DNA of 64,000 bases from Sulfitobacter sp. S190 (GCF_025141935.1 NZ_CP081120.1:1426001-1490000); one strand, 5' to 3'; counted from the stretch's first letter, positions 46,267 through 54,512 are shown. Numbers and translations are program-made. Notes: a model not told the origin generated them from the sequence alone.

Positions 46267-46923
46267 ATGTCGGAAGATATTGAAACGCCAGAAGAAAGCC
46301 TGTTCGAAGCCCCGCCGATGGCCGAACAGGAGCGCATGATCGAAGCCGTGCTTTTTGCCAGCGCGGAGCCGGTGACGCTGAATGATCTCGAGGCGCGCAT
46401 GCCCCACGGCAGCGACGCCGCCGAAGCGATGGTGCATCTGCGCAAACGCTACGAAGGACGCGGCGTGCAGGTGATGCGCGTGGGCGATGCCTATGCCATG
46501 CGCACGGCCGCCGATCTGGGCTTTCTGATGCAAAAGGAAACGGTCGAGGTGCGCAAACTCAGCCGCGCCGCGATCGAAACACTGGCGATCATCGCCTATC
46601 ACCAGCCCGTCACCCGCGCCGAGATCGAGGAGATCCGCGGTGTGTCCGTGAGCCGTGGTACCGTGGACCAGCTGCTCGAGCTGGAATGGATCCGCTTTGG
46701 CCGCCGCAAGATGACGCCCGGTCGGCCTGTCACGTTTGTGGTGACGCAGACGTTTCTGGACCACTTCGGCCTCGAAAACGCGCGCGATCTTCCGGGGCTT
46801 AAGGAGCTGCGGTCCGCGGGATTGCTGGAAAACCGGCCCCCCCCCGGCAGCATGCCCCGGATCGGCGAAGGCGAGGATGAGCCGGAAGCCGCCGAGGGGC
46901 AGAGCGAACTATTTGAAGACTGA
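46267..46923 (+). CDS. scpB: Segregation and condensation protein B
   Basis: 218-residue ScpB with two winged-helix domains: an N-terminal one (about 20-85, ERMIEAVLFASAEPVTLNDL) and a second (about 95-165, LSRAAIETLAIIAYHQPVTRAEI, EIRGVSVSRGTVDQLLEL). The C-terminal tail is acidic and unstructured. The start ATG (46267) follows the scpA stop by four bases. Confidence 0.95.
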   Translation: MSEDIETPEESLFEAPPMAEQERMIEAVLFASAEPVTLNDLEARMPHGSDAAEAMVHLRKRYEGRGVQVMRVGDAYAMRTAADLGFLMQKETVEVRKLSRAAIETLAIIAYHQPVTRAEIEEIRGVSVSRGTVDQLLELEWIRFGRRKMTPGRPVTFVVTQTFLDHFGLENARDLPGLKELRSAGLLENRPPPGSMPRIGEGEDEPEAAEGQSELFED

Positions 46924-46993
46924 CCGCAAAATTGCCTTAATTGTCCCTATATTAGAAACGAACGAGCAAACGGCACCAAAAAGGGCTATCGAA

Positions 46994-47206
46994 ATGAATC
47001 AGATTATCAACATGGTCACGCGCCTTTTCATGCGCAAACTGGTCAGCAAGGGTATCGATGCAGGCTTCAACAAGGCATCGAAGATGCGCAAACCCAAGGC
47101 AGACGGCGCGCCCCACGACGAACGCCGCCAGCGCCAGGCCGGCCGGCAGGGCGCAAAACAGGCCAAGCAGGCGATGAAAGTCATGCGCCGCGTCAACAAA
47201 TTCTGA
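46994..47206 (+). CDS. Small basic protein, unknown function
   Basis: 70 residues, not recognised, very basic. It starts MNQIINMVTRLFMRKLVSKG, an amphipathic N-terminal helix, and continues with Lys/Arg/Gln-rich sequence (DERRQRQAGRQGAKQAKQAM). AAGGG lies about ten bases before the ATG. It follows scpB by 70 bp and could be co-transcribed or have its own promoter. The basic composition would fit nucleic-acid or membrane binding; neither is shown. Confidence 0.6.
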   Translation: MNQIINMVTRLFMRKLVSKGIDAGFNKASKMRKPKADGAPHDERRQRQAGRQGAKQAKQAMKVMRRVNKF

Positions 47207-47234
47207 ACGGCGTCAGCGTGACGGACGCAAACGC

Positions 47235-47254
47235 AAGGCGCCTCAGGGCGCCTT
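47235..47254 (-). terminator. Hairpin at the dCTP deaminase stop codon
   Basis: AAGGCGCC (47235-47242) pairs with GGCGCCTT (47247-47254). The 4-base loop carries the TGA stop of the dCTP deaminase gene. It is the only structure between this gene and the convergent small basic protein gene and may end transcription of one or both. Confidence 0.55.
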
Positions 47255-48319
47255 GAAGTGTTTGGACAGCTTCAAACCCTGTCCCTGATAGTTCGATGCG
47301 ATCCCCGCCCCATATAGCTGGGTCGGCGCTTCATCCATCCGCTCGTAGACCAACCGGCCCACGACCTGCCCGTGCTCGAGCACGAAGGGCGCCTCGTGGC
47401 AGCGCACTTCCAGCACACCGCGCGACCCCGACCCGCCCGCCGCATCATGGCCAAAGCCGGGATCGAAGAACCCTGCGTAATGCACGCGGAATTCACCCAC
47501 CATCGCCAGATAGGGAGCCATTTCGGCGGCATAATCGGGCGGGATGGTCACGGCCTCGCGGCTGACCAGAATATAGAATGCGCCGGGGTCCAGAATGATG
47601 TGGCCCTTGTCGCTGTGCACTTCTTCCCAGTAATCGGCGGGGGCGTATTCGCCGATCCGGTCCAGATCGATCACCCCCGTGTGCGGTTTGGCGCGGTATC
47701 CCACCAGCGTGGTCCCCGCAAGCCGCAGATCGACGCTAAAGCCCAACCCTTCGTCGATCACGGCCTCCCCGTCGACCAGTGGCGTCTGGGTATGTAGCGC
47801 GCGCAGATCTTCATCGCTCAGCTGGGCATCACCGGCGCCAAAGCGGATCTGGTTCAACCGCATGCCGGGCCGCACCAGCACCGAAAAGGACCGCGGGCAA
47901 ATTTCGGCATAAAGCGGCCCGCTGTATCCTTCGGCGATGCGGTCGAATTCCGTACCGCCGTCGGTGATCGTGCGCGTGAGCAGATCGAGCCGCCCGGTCG
48001 AGCTTTTGGCATTGGCCACCGCTGAGATGTGCCCGGGCAGGTCCAGCCGCTCCATCAGCGGCACCACGTAAACACAGCCCTTTTCCAGAACGGCACCGTC
48101 GGTCAGATCGACGCGGTGCATTTCGAATTCCGACAGACGGTCGGCGACCTTGGCACCGTGACCGGCCAGAAACGACGCCCGCACGCGGTAGGCCACATGC
48201 CCCAACCGCAGATCAAGGCTGGCGGGTTGGATCTGCGCAGGCTCAACCGCAGGCTCGGCGGCGATCTGGCCCTCCGCGATCATCACTTCCAATTGCTGGT
48301 TCGGGATCACGCCGGGCAT
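47243..48319 (-). CDS. dcd: 2'-deoxycytidine 5'-triphosphate deaminase, double-length form
   Basis: 358 residues, about twice the usual dCTP deaminase (about 190). Two dUTPase/Dcd-like beta barrels appear in tandem: the first around PASLDLRLGHVAYRVRAS and SSTGRLDLLTRTITDGGTEFD, the second around EVHSDKGHIILDPGAFYILVSRE, SRGVLEVRCHEAPFVLEHGQ and GRLVYERM. The long type is known from alphaproteobacteria. It makes dUTP/dUMP for thymidylate synthesis. The ATG at 48319 is used, with AAGGA eight bases before; a TTG codon directly upstream is unlikely. A strong hairpin ends 20 bases upstream of the ATG. Confidence 0.9.
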   Translation of the reverse strand: MPGVIPNQQLEVMIAEGQIAAEPAVEPAQIQPASLDLRLGHVAYRVRASFLAGHGAKVADRLSEFEMHRVDLTDGAVLEKGCVYVVPLMERLDLPGHISAVANAKSSTGRLDLLTRTITDGGTEFDRIAEGYSGPLYAEICPRSFSVLVRPGMRLNQIRFGAGDAQLSDEDLRALHTQTPLVDGEAVIDEGLGFSVDLRLAGTTLVGYRAKPHTGVIDLDRIGEYAPADYWEEVHSDKGHIILDPGAFYILVSREAVTIPPDYAAEMAPYLAMVGEFRVHYAGFFDPGFGHDAAGGSGSRGVLEVRCHEAPFVLEHGQVVGRLVYERMDEAPTQLYGAGIASNYQGQGLKLSKHFKAP

Positions 48320-48339
48320 CAATGCATCCTTTTGATGTG

Positions 48340-48374
48340 CAAAACGCCCGCACCGGCAAGGTGCGAGCGTTTTG
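48340..48374 (-). terminator. Hairpin between tRNA-Pro(GGG) and dcd
   Basis: Arms 48340-48354 and 48360-48374 pair over 15 positions with a single C-A mismatch, loop GGCAA. On the minus strand the 3' arm ends GCGTTTTG, giving a T-rich end. It lies 10 bases after the tRNA gene and 21 bases before dcd, so it likely ends the tRNA transcript and may influence dcd. Confidence 0.8.
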
Positions 48375-48383
48375 TGTATGTCG

Positions 48384-48460
48384 TGGTCGGGCTAGCAGGA
48401 CTCGAACCTGCGACCTTCCGTCCCCCAGACGGACGCGCTACCAGGCTGCGCCATAGCCCG
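48384..48460 (-). tRNA. tRNA-Pro (anticodon GGG)
   Basis: Full cloverleaf on the minus strand: acceptor CGGGCTA pairs with TAGCCCG, the D arm contains AGCCTGGTA, the anticodon stem is TCCGT/ACGGA with loop CTGGGGG (anticodon GGG), the T arm has TTCGAGT and the 3' ACCA is encoded. With tRNA-Pro(TGG) at 18540 it gives the window two proline isoacceptors. Confidence 0.97.
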
Positions 48461-48529
48461 ACATGGGGGCGTTCATACCCGATATGCCGCCGCGTGCAAG
48501 GGGGAATTGCGCCGAAAGTCATGCGCCGG

Positions 48530-49678
48530 TCAGTCTTTTTTGGGGGCCGATTGACGGCGTGCCGCCATCTTGTCACGCAGGGCACTCAACTGCTCGAGCA
48601 GGGGCGCCAGATCGGCCGCGGCTGCCGGTGTCACACGCCGCGCGCGGAATGCCGCGCTCAACGCGCCGCTTTCGGCGTGAAACTCTTCTTCGGCCAACAT
48701 CGGGGGCATGCCGATGTCACGGGGCCGCGACGGGGCAGCCGGCGTGTCGGCGGTGGTTTCCGGCGCGGGCGCTTCTTGCGCTGTGTCGGCGTCCTCTTGC
48801 GCGGGGTCGTCCTCGGCAGGGGGGGCGACCGTCTCGATATCCTCCACCTCTGCGGTTTCGGCGGTCTGCGGCATGTCGCTCACATTGTCGGCGCTGTCTT
48901 GCGGCGGCGCGGGGGCGGCATCCTCTTCCGGAGCAATCGGTGTCGGTGCAGGCTCTTGCAAGAATGCGGGAAGGGGCGAGATTTCATCCGCATCCGCATC
49001 CGCATCCGCATCCGCATCTGCGACCGGCGCAGGGGCGTCGCGCGTCTCTTCCTCCGACGGCTCGGCCCTATCCTCAGACGCGTCCGCTGCGGCCACGGGG
49101 GCCTCCTCCGGCGCGGGGGCCGCAGGCGCATCACCAGTTTCAGAGGGGTTGACCTCGACAGTCTCGACCGCAAGTTCGTCAGCGTCAGCGTCAGCGTCAG
49201 CGTCAGCGTCAGCGTCAGCGTCAGCGTCAGCGTCAGCGTCAGCGTCAGCCTCAGCCTCAGCCGCGGGTATGTCTTGCGTCTTTTCTTCTTCGGGTGCGGC
49301 CACGCGGGCCTCGAAGGGCAGCACAACGCCTACGGGATCTTCCGCTTCGGGGGCTTCCGTCATCGGCGCGTCTTCGATCACCGGCGCATCCTGCGCCTCA
49401 TCATCCAGCGGGATCGACAGCGCGGCAACATGGCTCATGCCTTCTTCGCGCAGGATCTTCTGAACACCCTTGATGGTCAGCCCGTCGTCGTGCAGCAGTT
49501 TCTTGATGCCACCGAGCAATTGCATGTCGGCAGGGCGGTAATACCGGCGGCCACCCGCGCGCTTGATCGGCTTCACCTGCGTGAACTTGCTTTCCCAAAA
49601 GCGCAGCACATGCGCCTGGATGCCCAGCCACTCGGCTACTTCGGAAATGGTGCGGAAGGCGTCGGGCGACTTGGACAT
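48530..49678 (-). CDS. MerR-family regulator with Asp-Ala repeat tail
   Basis: 382 residues. The N-terminal MerR helix-turn-helix (about 8-75) is clear: [42 protein letters not shown]. The rest is a long acidic, low-complexity region with two pure Asp-Ala runs (about 144-171 and 220-231), Glu/Pro-rich segments, and a basic C-terminal end ([19 protein letters not shown]). No effector-binding domain is visible. Such MerR-type proteins in the rpmF-plsX-fabH-ihfA block are common in Alphaproteobacteria. The long tail is unusual. Confidence 0.82.
   Translation of the reverse strand: MSKSPDAFRTISEVAEWLGIQAHVLRFWESKFTQVKPIKRAGGRRYYRPADMQLLGGIKKLLHDDGLTIKGVQKILREEGMSHVAALSIPLDDEAQDAPVIEDAPMTEAPEAEDPVGVVLPFEARVAAPEEEKTQDIPAAEAEADADADADADADADADADADADADELAVETVEVNPSETGDAPAAPAPEEAPVAAADASEDRAEPSEEETRDAPAPVADADADADADADEISPLPAFLQEPAPTPIAPEEDAAPAPPQDSADNVSDMPQTAETAEVEDIETVAPPAEDDPAQEDADTAQEAPAPETTADTPAAPSRPRDIGMPPMLAEEEFHAESGALSAAFRARRVTPAAAADLAPLLEQLSALRDKMAARRQSAPKKD
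48985..49020 (-). repeat. Hexanucleotide tandem repeat (CATCCG)
   Basis: Five perfect CATCCG units plus one CATCTG unit. On the minus strand it reads GCG-GAT, coding six Ala-Asp pairs in the MerR protein tail. Confidence 0.9.
49177..49260 (-). repeat. Hexanucleotide tandem repeat (CGTCAG)
   Basis: Twelve perfect CGTCAG units followed by two CCTCAG units. On the minus strand GCT-GAC, coding Ala-Asp pairs (Ala-Glu for the variants) in the MerR protein. Codons differ from the other array in the same gene. Confidence 0.93.
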
Positions 49679-49682
49679 CGGT

Positions 49683-49985
49683 TCAGTGCTTGTTGCCGTC
49701 CGCGACGCGGTCTTTCATCAGATGCGAAGGACGGAAGGTCAGCACTCGGCGCGGGTTGATCGGCACTTCCTCGCCGGTCTTCGGGTTGCGCCCGATTCGG
49801 GCCGACTTGTCGCGCACCGAAAACGTGCCAAAACTCGAAATCTTGACCTGTTCGCCACGCACCAGCGCATCGGACATTTCATCCAGAACGGTCTCTACCA
49901 GCTGGGAGCTTTCGTTGCGCGATAAACCGACTTCTCGGAACACGGCTTCACTGAGATCCATACGCGTCAATGTCTTGCTGGTCAT
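49683..49985 (-). CDS. ihfA: Integration host factor subunit alpha
   Basis: 100-residue DNA-bending protein. The start at 49985 gives [20 protein letters not shown]; earlier frame residues are not family-like. The beta-arm Pro motif is [20 protein letters not shown]. It follows fabH by 97 bp and precedes the MerR gene by 4 bp. Its GGGGGA ribosome-binding site lies in the 3' side of a small hairpin (separate entry). Confidence 0.96.
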   Translation of the reverse strand: MTSKTLTRMDLSEAVFREVGLSRNESSQLVETVLDEMSDALVRGEQVKISSFGTFSVRDKSARIGRNPKTGEEVPINPRRVLTFRPSHLMKDRVADGNKH

Positions 49986-49992
49986 AACGTCC

Positions 49993-50009
49993 CCCAATTT
50001 GAGATTGGG
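49993..50009 (-). promoter_or_regulatory. Leader hairpin at the ihfA ribosome-binding site
   Basis: CCCAAT (49993-49998) pairs with ATTGGG (50004-50009) around TTGAG. On the minus strand the hairpin ends at the first bases of the GGGGGA ribosome-binding site, eight bases before the ATG, so folding could limit access. Confidence 0.5.
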
Positions 50010-50082
50010 CAACTGTGTCGATCTTGGCTTTTGAAGTCAATATCAGTACATTGCGGACTGCGCTGCATTCAACCTATTGGGG

Positions 50083-51054
50083 TTACCAGCGCAAGACCAC
50101 CGCACCCCAGGCCAGCCCGCCGCCGATCGCTTCGGTGACCAGAAGATCGCCGCGCTTGATCTGCCCGCGCGCGTGCGCCACCGACAAAGCCAGCGGAATG
50201 GAGGCCGCCGACGTGTTGCCGTGATCCTGCACCGTGACGACCACCTGTTCCATCGGCAGGCCCAGCTTTTTCGCGGTGCCCTCGATGATGCGGATGTTGG
50301 CCTGATGCGGCACGATCCAGTCGATATCGCCGTCGGATACACCCGCCCGCTCCATCGCGGTGGTGGCGGTCGCGGCCAGTTTGGAGACCGCGTGGCGGAA
50401 CACCTGGTTGCCCTGCATGCGCAGGTATCCGGTGGTGCCGGTCGACACGCCGCCGTCCACATAAAGCAGATCGCGGTGGCTGCCGTCGGAATTGAGATCG
50501 GTCGACAGGATGCCGCGGTCCTGTGCGGTGCCGTCGCCGTCCTGCGCCTCAAGCAGAACCGCGCCCGCGCCATCGCCGAACAACACGCAGGTGCTGCGGT
50601 CGGTCCAGTCCATGATGCGGCTGAATGTTTCGGCCCCGATCACCAGCACGCGGCGCGCCTGTCCCGACAGGATCAGCGCGTTGGCATTGCTCAGCGCAAA
50701 GACAAACCCGGCACAGACCGCCTGTATATCAAAGGCGAAACCTGTTTTCATGCCCAGCTGCGCCTGTACCATCGTGGCCGCCGAGGGAAAGGTCAGATCG
50801 GCGGTGGACGTGGCCAACACAACGGCGTCGACGTCCTGCACGTCGGTTCCCGCCATCTCCAGCGCCGCGCGCGCAGCGGCGGTCGCCATGGAGGATGTCG
50901 TCTCGTCGGGGGCGGCGAAATGGCGCCGCTCGATGCCCGACCGGCTGCGGATCCACTCGTCCGTCGTGTCGAGCGATTTCTCGAATTCGGCATTCTCGAC
51001 AACGCGTTCGGGCAAATAGTGGCCCACACCGGTAACGACGGCACGTAGTGTCAT
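50083..51054 (-). CDS. fabH: 3-Oxoacyl-[ACP] synthase III FabH
   Basis: 323 residues. It starts each fatty acid by condensing acetyl-CoA with malonyl-ACP. The catalytic Cys sits in DIQAVCAGFVFALSNA (about 115), the His in VPHQANIRI and the Asn in DHGNTSAAS. The start overlaps the plsX stop by four bases, so the two are co-translated. The end is 97 bp from ihfA. Confidence 0.97.
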   Translation of the reverse strand: MTLRAVVTGVGHYLPERVVENAEFEKSLDTTDEWIRSRSGIERRHFAAPDETTSSMATAAARAALEMAGTDVQDVDAVVLATSTADLTFPSAATMVQAQLGMKTGFAFDIQAVCAGFVFALSNANALILSGQARRVLVIGAETFSRIMDWTDRSTCVLFGDGAGAVLLEAQDGDGTAQDRGILSTDLNSDGSHRDLLYVDGGVSTGTTGYLRMQGNQVFRHAVSKLAATATTAMERAGVSDGDIDWIVPHQANIRIIEGTAKKLGLPMEQVVVTVQDHGNTSAASIPLALSVAHARGQIKRGDLLVTEAIGGGLAWGAVVLRW

Positions 51055-52130
51055 TCTGCCTCTTTCTCGTCTGAGGGGAGGGCCGCGGCCACGCGGGCCG
51101 CCAGCTTGTCGTTGAACCCGTTCTCTGCCAGTTGCGCGGCCAGCTTTATCGCGGCCGACACGCCGGTGGCATCGGCGCCGCCGTGGCTTTTGACAACTGT
51201 TCCGTTCAGTCCCAGAAACACGCCGCCGTTCACGCGGCGGGGGTCGATCTTGCGCCGCAGACGCATCAGTGAGGTATAGGCCAGCAATGACGCGAGCCGC
51301 GACAGCACCGAGTATTTGAACGCCTCGCGCAAGCGGTCCCCGATCAGGCTCGCCGTGCCTTCGCCGGTCTTGATCGCGACATTGCCGGTAAATCCGTCCG
51401 TGACGATTACATCGGCGGTGTTGCCGGAAATATCGCCACCCTCTACAAAGCCCACGAACTCGAACTGCGCGGTCTCCTGCTGGTCGCGAATCAGATCATA
51501 GGCTTCCTTGAGCTCGGTGCGGCCCTTGTGCTCCTCGGTGCCCACATTCAACAACCCGATGCGCGGCCGGTCGACGTTCAGACCGTTGCGGGCATAGGAC
51601 ATGCCCATCAGCGCAAAGCGCAGCAGATCATCGGCATCGGCCCGCACATCGGCGCCCACGTCCAGCATCACGTTGAAACCCTGGCTGTTGGACGAGGGGT
51701 ACAGCACCGCGATGGCGGGGCGGTTGACGCCGGGCAGCTTGCGCAGCCGGATCATCGACAGCGCCATCAATGCGCCGGTGTTGCCGCACGATACGGCGAC
51801 GCTGGCCTCGCCCGACCGGACCGCCTCGATCGCGGACCACATGGAGGTGTCTTTCCCCGACCGGACAACCTGGCTTGGCTTGTCGTCCATCGTGACCACG
51901 CCCACCGCCTCGCGGATTTCGCAGCGGTCGCGCAATTCGGGATGCTTGCCGACAAGCGTTTCCAGCTCGGCGCGGGGGCCGTGCAGGATGAACGCAATGT
52001 CGGAATTGATCTTGGCGGATATGAGGCAACCGGCAACCACTGCTGCCGGTCCCTGATCGCCCCCCATCGCATCCACCGATATGAGGGTACGTCCGGCTGT
52101 CGCGTTTTGCTGATCGGGCTGGGCCGTCAT
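51051..52130 (-). CDS. plsX: Phosphate acyltransferase PlsX
   Basis: 359 residues. ISVDAMGGDQGPAAVVAGCL opens the protein and VTDGFTGNVAIKTGEG and LNGTVVKSHGGADATG lie in the second half, as in PlsX. It forms acyl-phosphate from acyl-ACP for the PlsY/PlsC route to phosphatidic acid. It precedes fabH and follows rpmF by 42 bp, the usual order. Confidence 0.97.
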   Translation of the reverse strand: MTAQPDQQNATAGRTLISVDAMGGDQGPAAVVAGCLISAKINSDIAFILHGPRAELETLVGKHPELRDRCEIREAVGVVTMDDKPSQVVRSGKDTSMWSAIEAVRSGEASVAVSCGNTGALMALSMIRLRKLPGVNRPAIAVLYPSSNSQGFNVMLDVGADVRADADDLLRFALMGMSYARNGLNVDRPRIGLLNVGTEEHKGRTELKEAYDLIRDQQETAQFEFVGFVEGGDISGNTADVIVTDGFTGNVAIKTGEGTASLIGDRLREAFKYSVLSRLASLLAYTSLMRLRRKIDPRRVNGGVFLGLNGTVVKSHGGADATGVSAAIKLAAQLAENGFNDKLAARVAAALPSDEKEAE

Positions 52131-52172
52131 ACGGGTGCGAAAGCCTTTGAGTTACCTTTGGTCAGACGCAGC

Positions 52173-52379
52173 TTATGCCGCGTCTTCGTCGAGATCAATC
52201 TCGTCGTTCAGGGCAACGATCTCGTTGTCGTCATAGTGGCCGCATGCCGCGCAAATGTGGTGCGGGCGCTTCAGCTCGCCGCAGTTGGAACATTCGTTGG
52301 GGTTCGCTGCACTCAGCGAATCGTGAGCACGACGGTTGTTGCGACGGGATTTGGAAACTTTATTCTGTTGGACAGCCAT
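52173..52379 (-). CDS. rpmF: 50S ribosomal protein L32
   Basis: 68 residues from [20 protein letters not shown], the typical basic N terminus. A zinc-ribbon-like pair CSNCGELK and CAACGHYDD is intact, as in the C+ form. The acidic C terminus ends in Asp/Glu. It is followed by plsX, so ribosome synthesis and lipid synthesis are linked in one transcript. Confidence 0.97.
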   Translation of the reverse strand: MAVQQNKVSKSRRNNRRAHDSLSAANPNECSNCGELKRPHHICAACGHYDDNEIVALNDEIDLDEDAA

Positions 52380-52578
52380 GTCTGGTGCCTTTGCTCTCGG
52401 GGCCATGAGGCAACGCACGATTGCGTCCCGGGCCGTGTTGAAATCGAACTCCCCTAACGGGCGTGGTGTGCGTTTAGGCAATGGCCCGCACGATGTCCAA
52501 CGCTAATTGGGGGGAGGGCGGCAAAATACTGCGAAATTCTGCCGGCGCAAGCGGCATTTTCGGTGTTTTGCGGGGGTT

Positions 52579-53133
52579 TCAGCTGTCCTTGTCGTCCTCC
52601 AGCCGGGCCTTGAGGTCGGCCAGCCCGGCAAAGGGGCGCGCATCTTCGTCGGTCATCGGTTTCTTGCCCGGCTCGGTCACGGCGACAGAATCGATCCCGG
52701 CACCATCCTTGCGCGGATATTCGGGCAGGTTCAGCGCCAGTGCCTCCAGCATGATCGCGGCCGGATCGATGCTCGTGCCCAACGGCTCGCGGGTGTCGTC
52801 CTCGGGCATTTCGGCCTCTGGCTCATCGGTTTCGGTATAATCGCGCAGGAACGTGCGTGCCACCGGCGCCTCGATGCGGGTGGTCACGGGCTCCAGCGTC
52901 ACCACGCAGGGCTGGATCACGGTCGCGCCCAGACGGGCCTGCAGCACCCAGTCGCTCTTGCCCTGGGGCCGCACGTCGCCCTCGAACGACAGCTTGCGCA
53001 GCCCGTCGAGCCCCAGCTCCTGCGCGATTGCCTGCAGCTGGGCCTTGTCGGGACGCAGGTTGAAAGCGGTCGGCCCCGACTGGGACAGATCGGAGACACG
53101 CAGACTTGTGGTGCTGGGGGACGTGGACGACAT
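52579..53133 (-). CDS. yceD: YceD-family (DUF177) protein
   Basis: 184 residues with the family core FEGDVRPQGKSDWVLQARLGATVIQPCVVTLEPV (Cys in the middle) and the acidic segment EPEAEMPEDDTREPLG. DUF177 proteins are encoded next to rpmF in most bacteria and have been linked to 23S rRNA accumulation, although the mechanism is unclear. Here it lies 199 bp before rpmF. It is divergent from bamE. Confidence 0.9.
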   Translation of the reverse strand: MSSTSPSTTSLRVSDLSQSGPTAFNLRPDKAQLQAIAQELGLDGLRKLSFEGDVRPQGKSDWVLQARLGATVIQPCVVTLEPVTTRIEAPVARTFLRDYTETDEPEAEMPEDDTREPLGTSIDPAAIMLEALALNLPEYPRKDGAGIDSVAVTEPGKKPMTDEDARPFAGLADLKARLEDDKDS

Positions 53134-53221
53134 GATCTTGTGCTTTCGTTTCTTGAACCATCAACGCAATTTGGTATATGCGAGATAGAAGCCAAGGCGT
53201 TAAAGGGCAAGGGGCCGGACA

Positions 53222-53695
53222 ATGCAGAAATATCGCAACGCACGCACCCTGCGTCACGTCATCGTCGCCACCGCTGCGGCCGTGGCCCTGTCGGCCTGTG
53301 CGCCGACGATCAAAAATCACGGCTACATTCCGCCTTCCGAAGATCTCGACCTGATCACCGTGGGCGTCGATACACGCGCCAGCGTCGAGGAAACGGTCGG
53401 CGCGCCGTCGACCGCCGGTGTGGTCAACAACAGCGGCTTTTACTACGTGCGCAGCCAGCGCAGCACGCTGGGCTTCCTGCCGACACGCGAAACCGAACGC
53501 GAAGTGCTCGCGATCAGCTTCGATACCGACGGTGTCGTCACCAACATCGAACGCTTCGGATTGGAACGCGGGCAGGTGGTGCCGATCTCGCGGCGCGTGA
53601 CCGACGCGGGCGTCGAGAACAAAACCTTCCTGCGCCAGCTTCTGGGCAACCTGTCACGCTTCTCGCCTGCGGGTCTTGGCGGCGGCGGCACCTGA
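53222..53695 (+). CDS. bamE: BamE-like outer-membrane lipoprotein
   Basis: 157 residues. The signal ends in a lipobox, LSAC (Cys about 26). The SmpA/OmlA fold is seen in DLDLITVGVDTRASVEETVG, GVVNNSGFYYVRSQR and EVLAISFDTDGVVTNIERFG. It is a subunit of the BAM complex that inserts outer-membrane barrels. It is divergent from yceD and 59 bp before the olsB-like gene. Confidence 0.9.
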   Translation: MQKYRNARTLRHVIVATAAAVALSACAPTIKNHGYIPPSEDLDLITVGVDTRASVEETVGAPSTAGVVNNSGFYYVRSQRSTLGFLPTRETEREVLAISFDTDGVVTNIERFGLERGQVVPISRRVTDAGVENKTFLRQLLGNLSRFSPAGLGGGGT

Positions 53696-53754
53696 TTGCA
53701 GCCAGCGCACATCACGGGCCATCGCCCGCATCTGCCGACGGTCGCGGTGGCGCA

Positions 53755-54477
53755 ATGACGCCGCTGCACAAGGGGCGGTACGTATTGCACACAGGGGCCG
53801 GCGCAGACGATCTGGCGCAGGCGCGCGCCCTGCGGGCCCTGTGCTTTGGCACCCCGATGCCCGACGGCGACCGCTTCGATGCCGCCAGCCGGCACATGCT
53901 GATCCGAGATGCCGACACCGGCGCGCTGGTGTGCTGCTTTCGATTGCGCCTGCTGAACGGGGCCACCCTGCACGACAGCTACGCCGCGCAATTCTACGAT
54001 CTCGGGCGGCTTGCCGCCTTTGACGGGCCGATGCTGGAACTGGGGCGGTTCTGCATCCACCCCGATTGGCAGGACCCCGACATCCTGCGGCTTGCGTGGG
54101 CGGGCATGACGCGGATCGTGGACCGCGATGGGGTGATGCTGATGTTCGGCTGCTCGTCCTTTGCGGGCACCCAAGCCGCCGTACACCGCGATGCCTTTGG
54201 CGTGCTGCACGCGCGCCATCTGGCCCCGGCGCGCTGGCGGCCCGGTGTGCACGCGGCCGAAACCGTGCCGCTCGGGACCCTGGGGTCCACGCCCCCCGAT
54301 CAGAAAAAGGCGCAATCCGGCATGCCGCCGCTGCTGCGGACCTATCTGCTGATGGGCGGCTGGGTCAGCGATCACGCCGTCATCGACCGCGACCTTGGCA
54401 CGCTGCACGTGTTCACCGGCCTCGAAATCGGCGCCATTCCCGAAAACCGCAAAAGGCTTCTCAGGGCATTGGTGTGA
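53755..54477 (+). CDS. olsB: L-ornithine N-alpha-acyltransferase-like protein (OlsB)
   Basis: 240 residues of the GNAT-like family. YVLHTGAGADDLAQARALR, GDRFDAASRHMLIRDADTGALVCCFRLR and LELGRFCIHPDWQDPDILRLAW match OlsB proteins, which make lyso-ornithine lipid from 3-hydroxyacyl-ACP and ornithine. The partner olsA is not next to it. The ATG at 53755 is the only sensible start. A phosphate-limitation link is known for the family but no Pho box is seen here. Confidence 0.82.
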   Translation: MTPLHKGRYVLHTGAGADDLAQARALRALCFGTPMPDGDRFDAASRHMLIRDADTGALVCCFRLRLLNGATLHDSYAAQFYDLGRLAAFDGPMLELGRFCIHPDWQDPDILRLAWAGMTRIVDRDGVMLMFGCSSFAGTQAAVHRDAFGVLHARHLAPARWRPGVHAAETVPLGTLGSTPPDQKKAQSGMPPLLRTYLLMGGWVSDHAVIDRDLGTLHVFTGLEIGAIPENRKRLLRALV

Positions 54478-54512
54478 TTGACCTTTGCCCCCGCAGGCCC
54501 TAGCTGGCGTGC

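Noticed and set aside
46925..46993. Promoter for the small basic protein (TATATT near 46948)
   Set aside because: A -10-like TATATT exists but no -35 at the right distance (TTGCCT is only 10 bases away), so I do not call it.
48319..48585. Minus-strand frame with LWRSLVARPSGGRKVAGSSPASP
   Set aside because: It is another translation of the tRNA-Pro(GGG) gene.
49177..49260. Tandem repeats as a possible CRISPR array
   Set aside because: Six-base units without spacers, inside a coding sequence; not CRISPR.
48029..49759. Long plus-strand open frame with the phrase AGLEPATFRPPDGRATRLRHSP
   Set aside because: This phrase is translated from the tRNA-Pro(GGG) gene and is a well-known false protein. 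The rest is antisense to the MerR gene.
52507..53754. Long open frame running into the olsB-like gene
   Set aside because: Only the last 240 codons are protein-like; the earlier part is antisense to yceD and out of frame with bamE.
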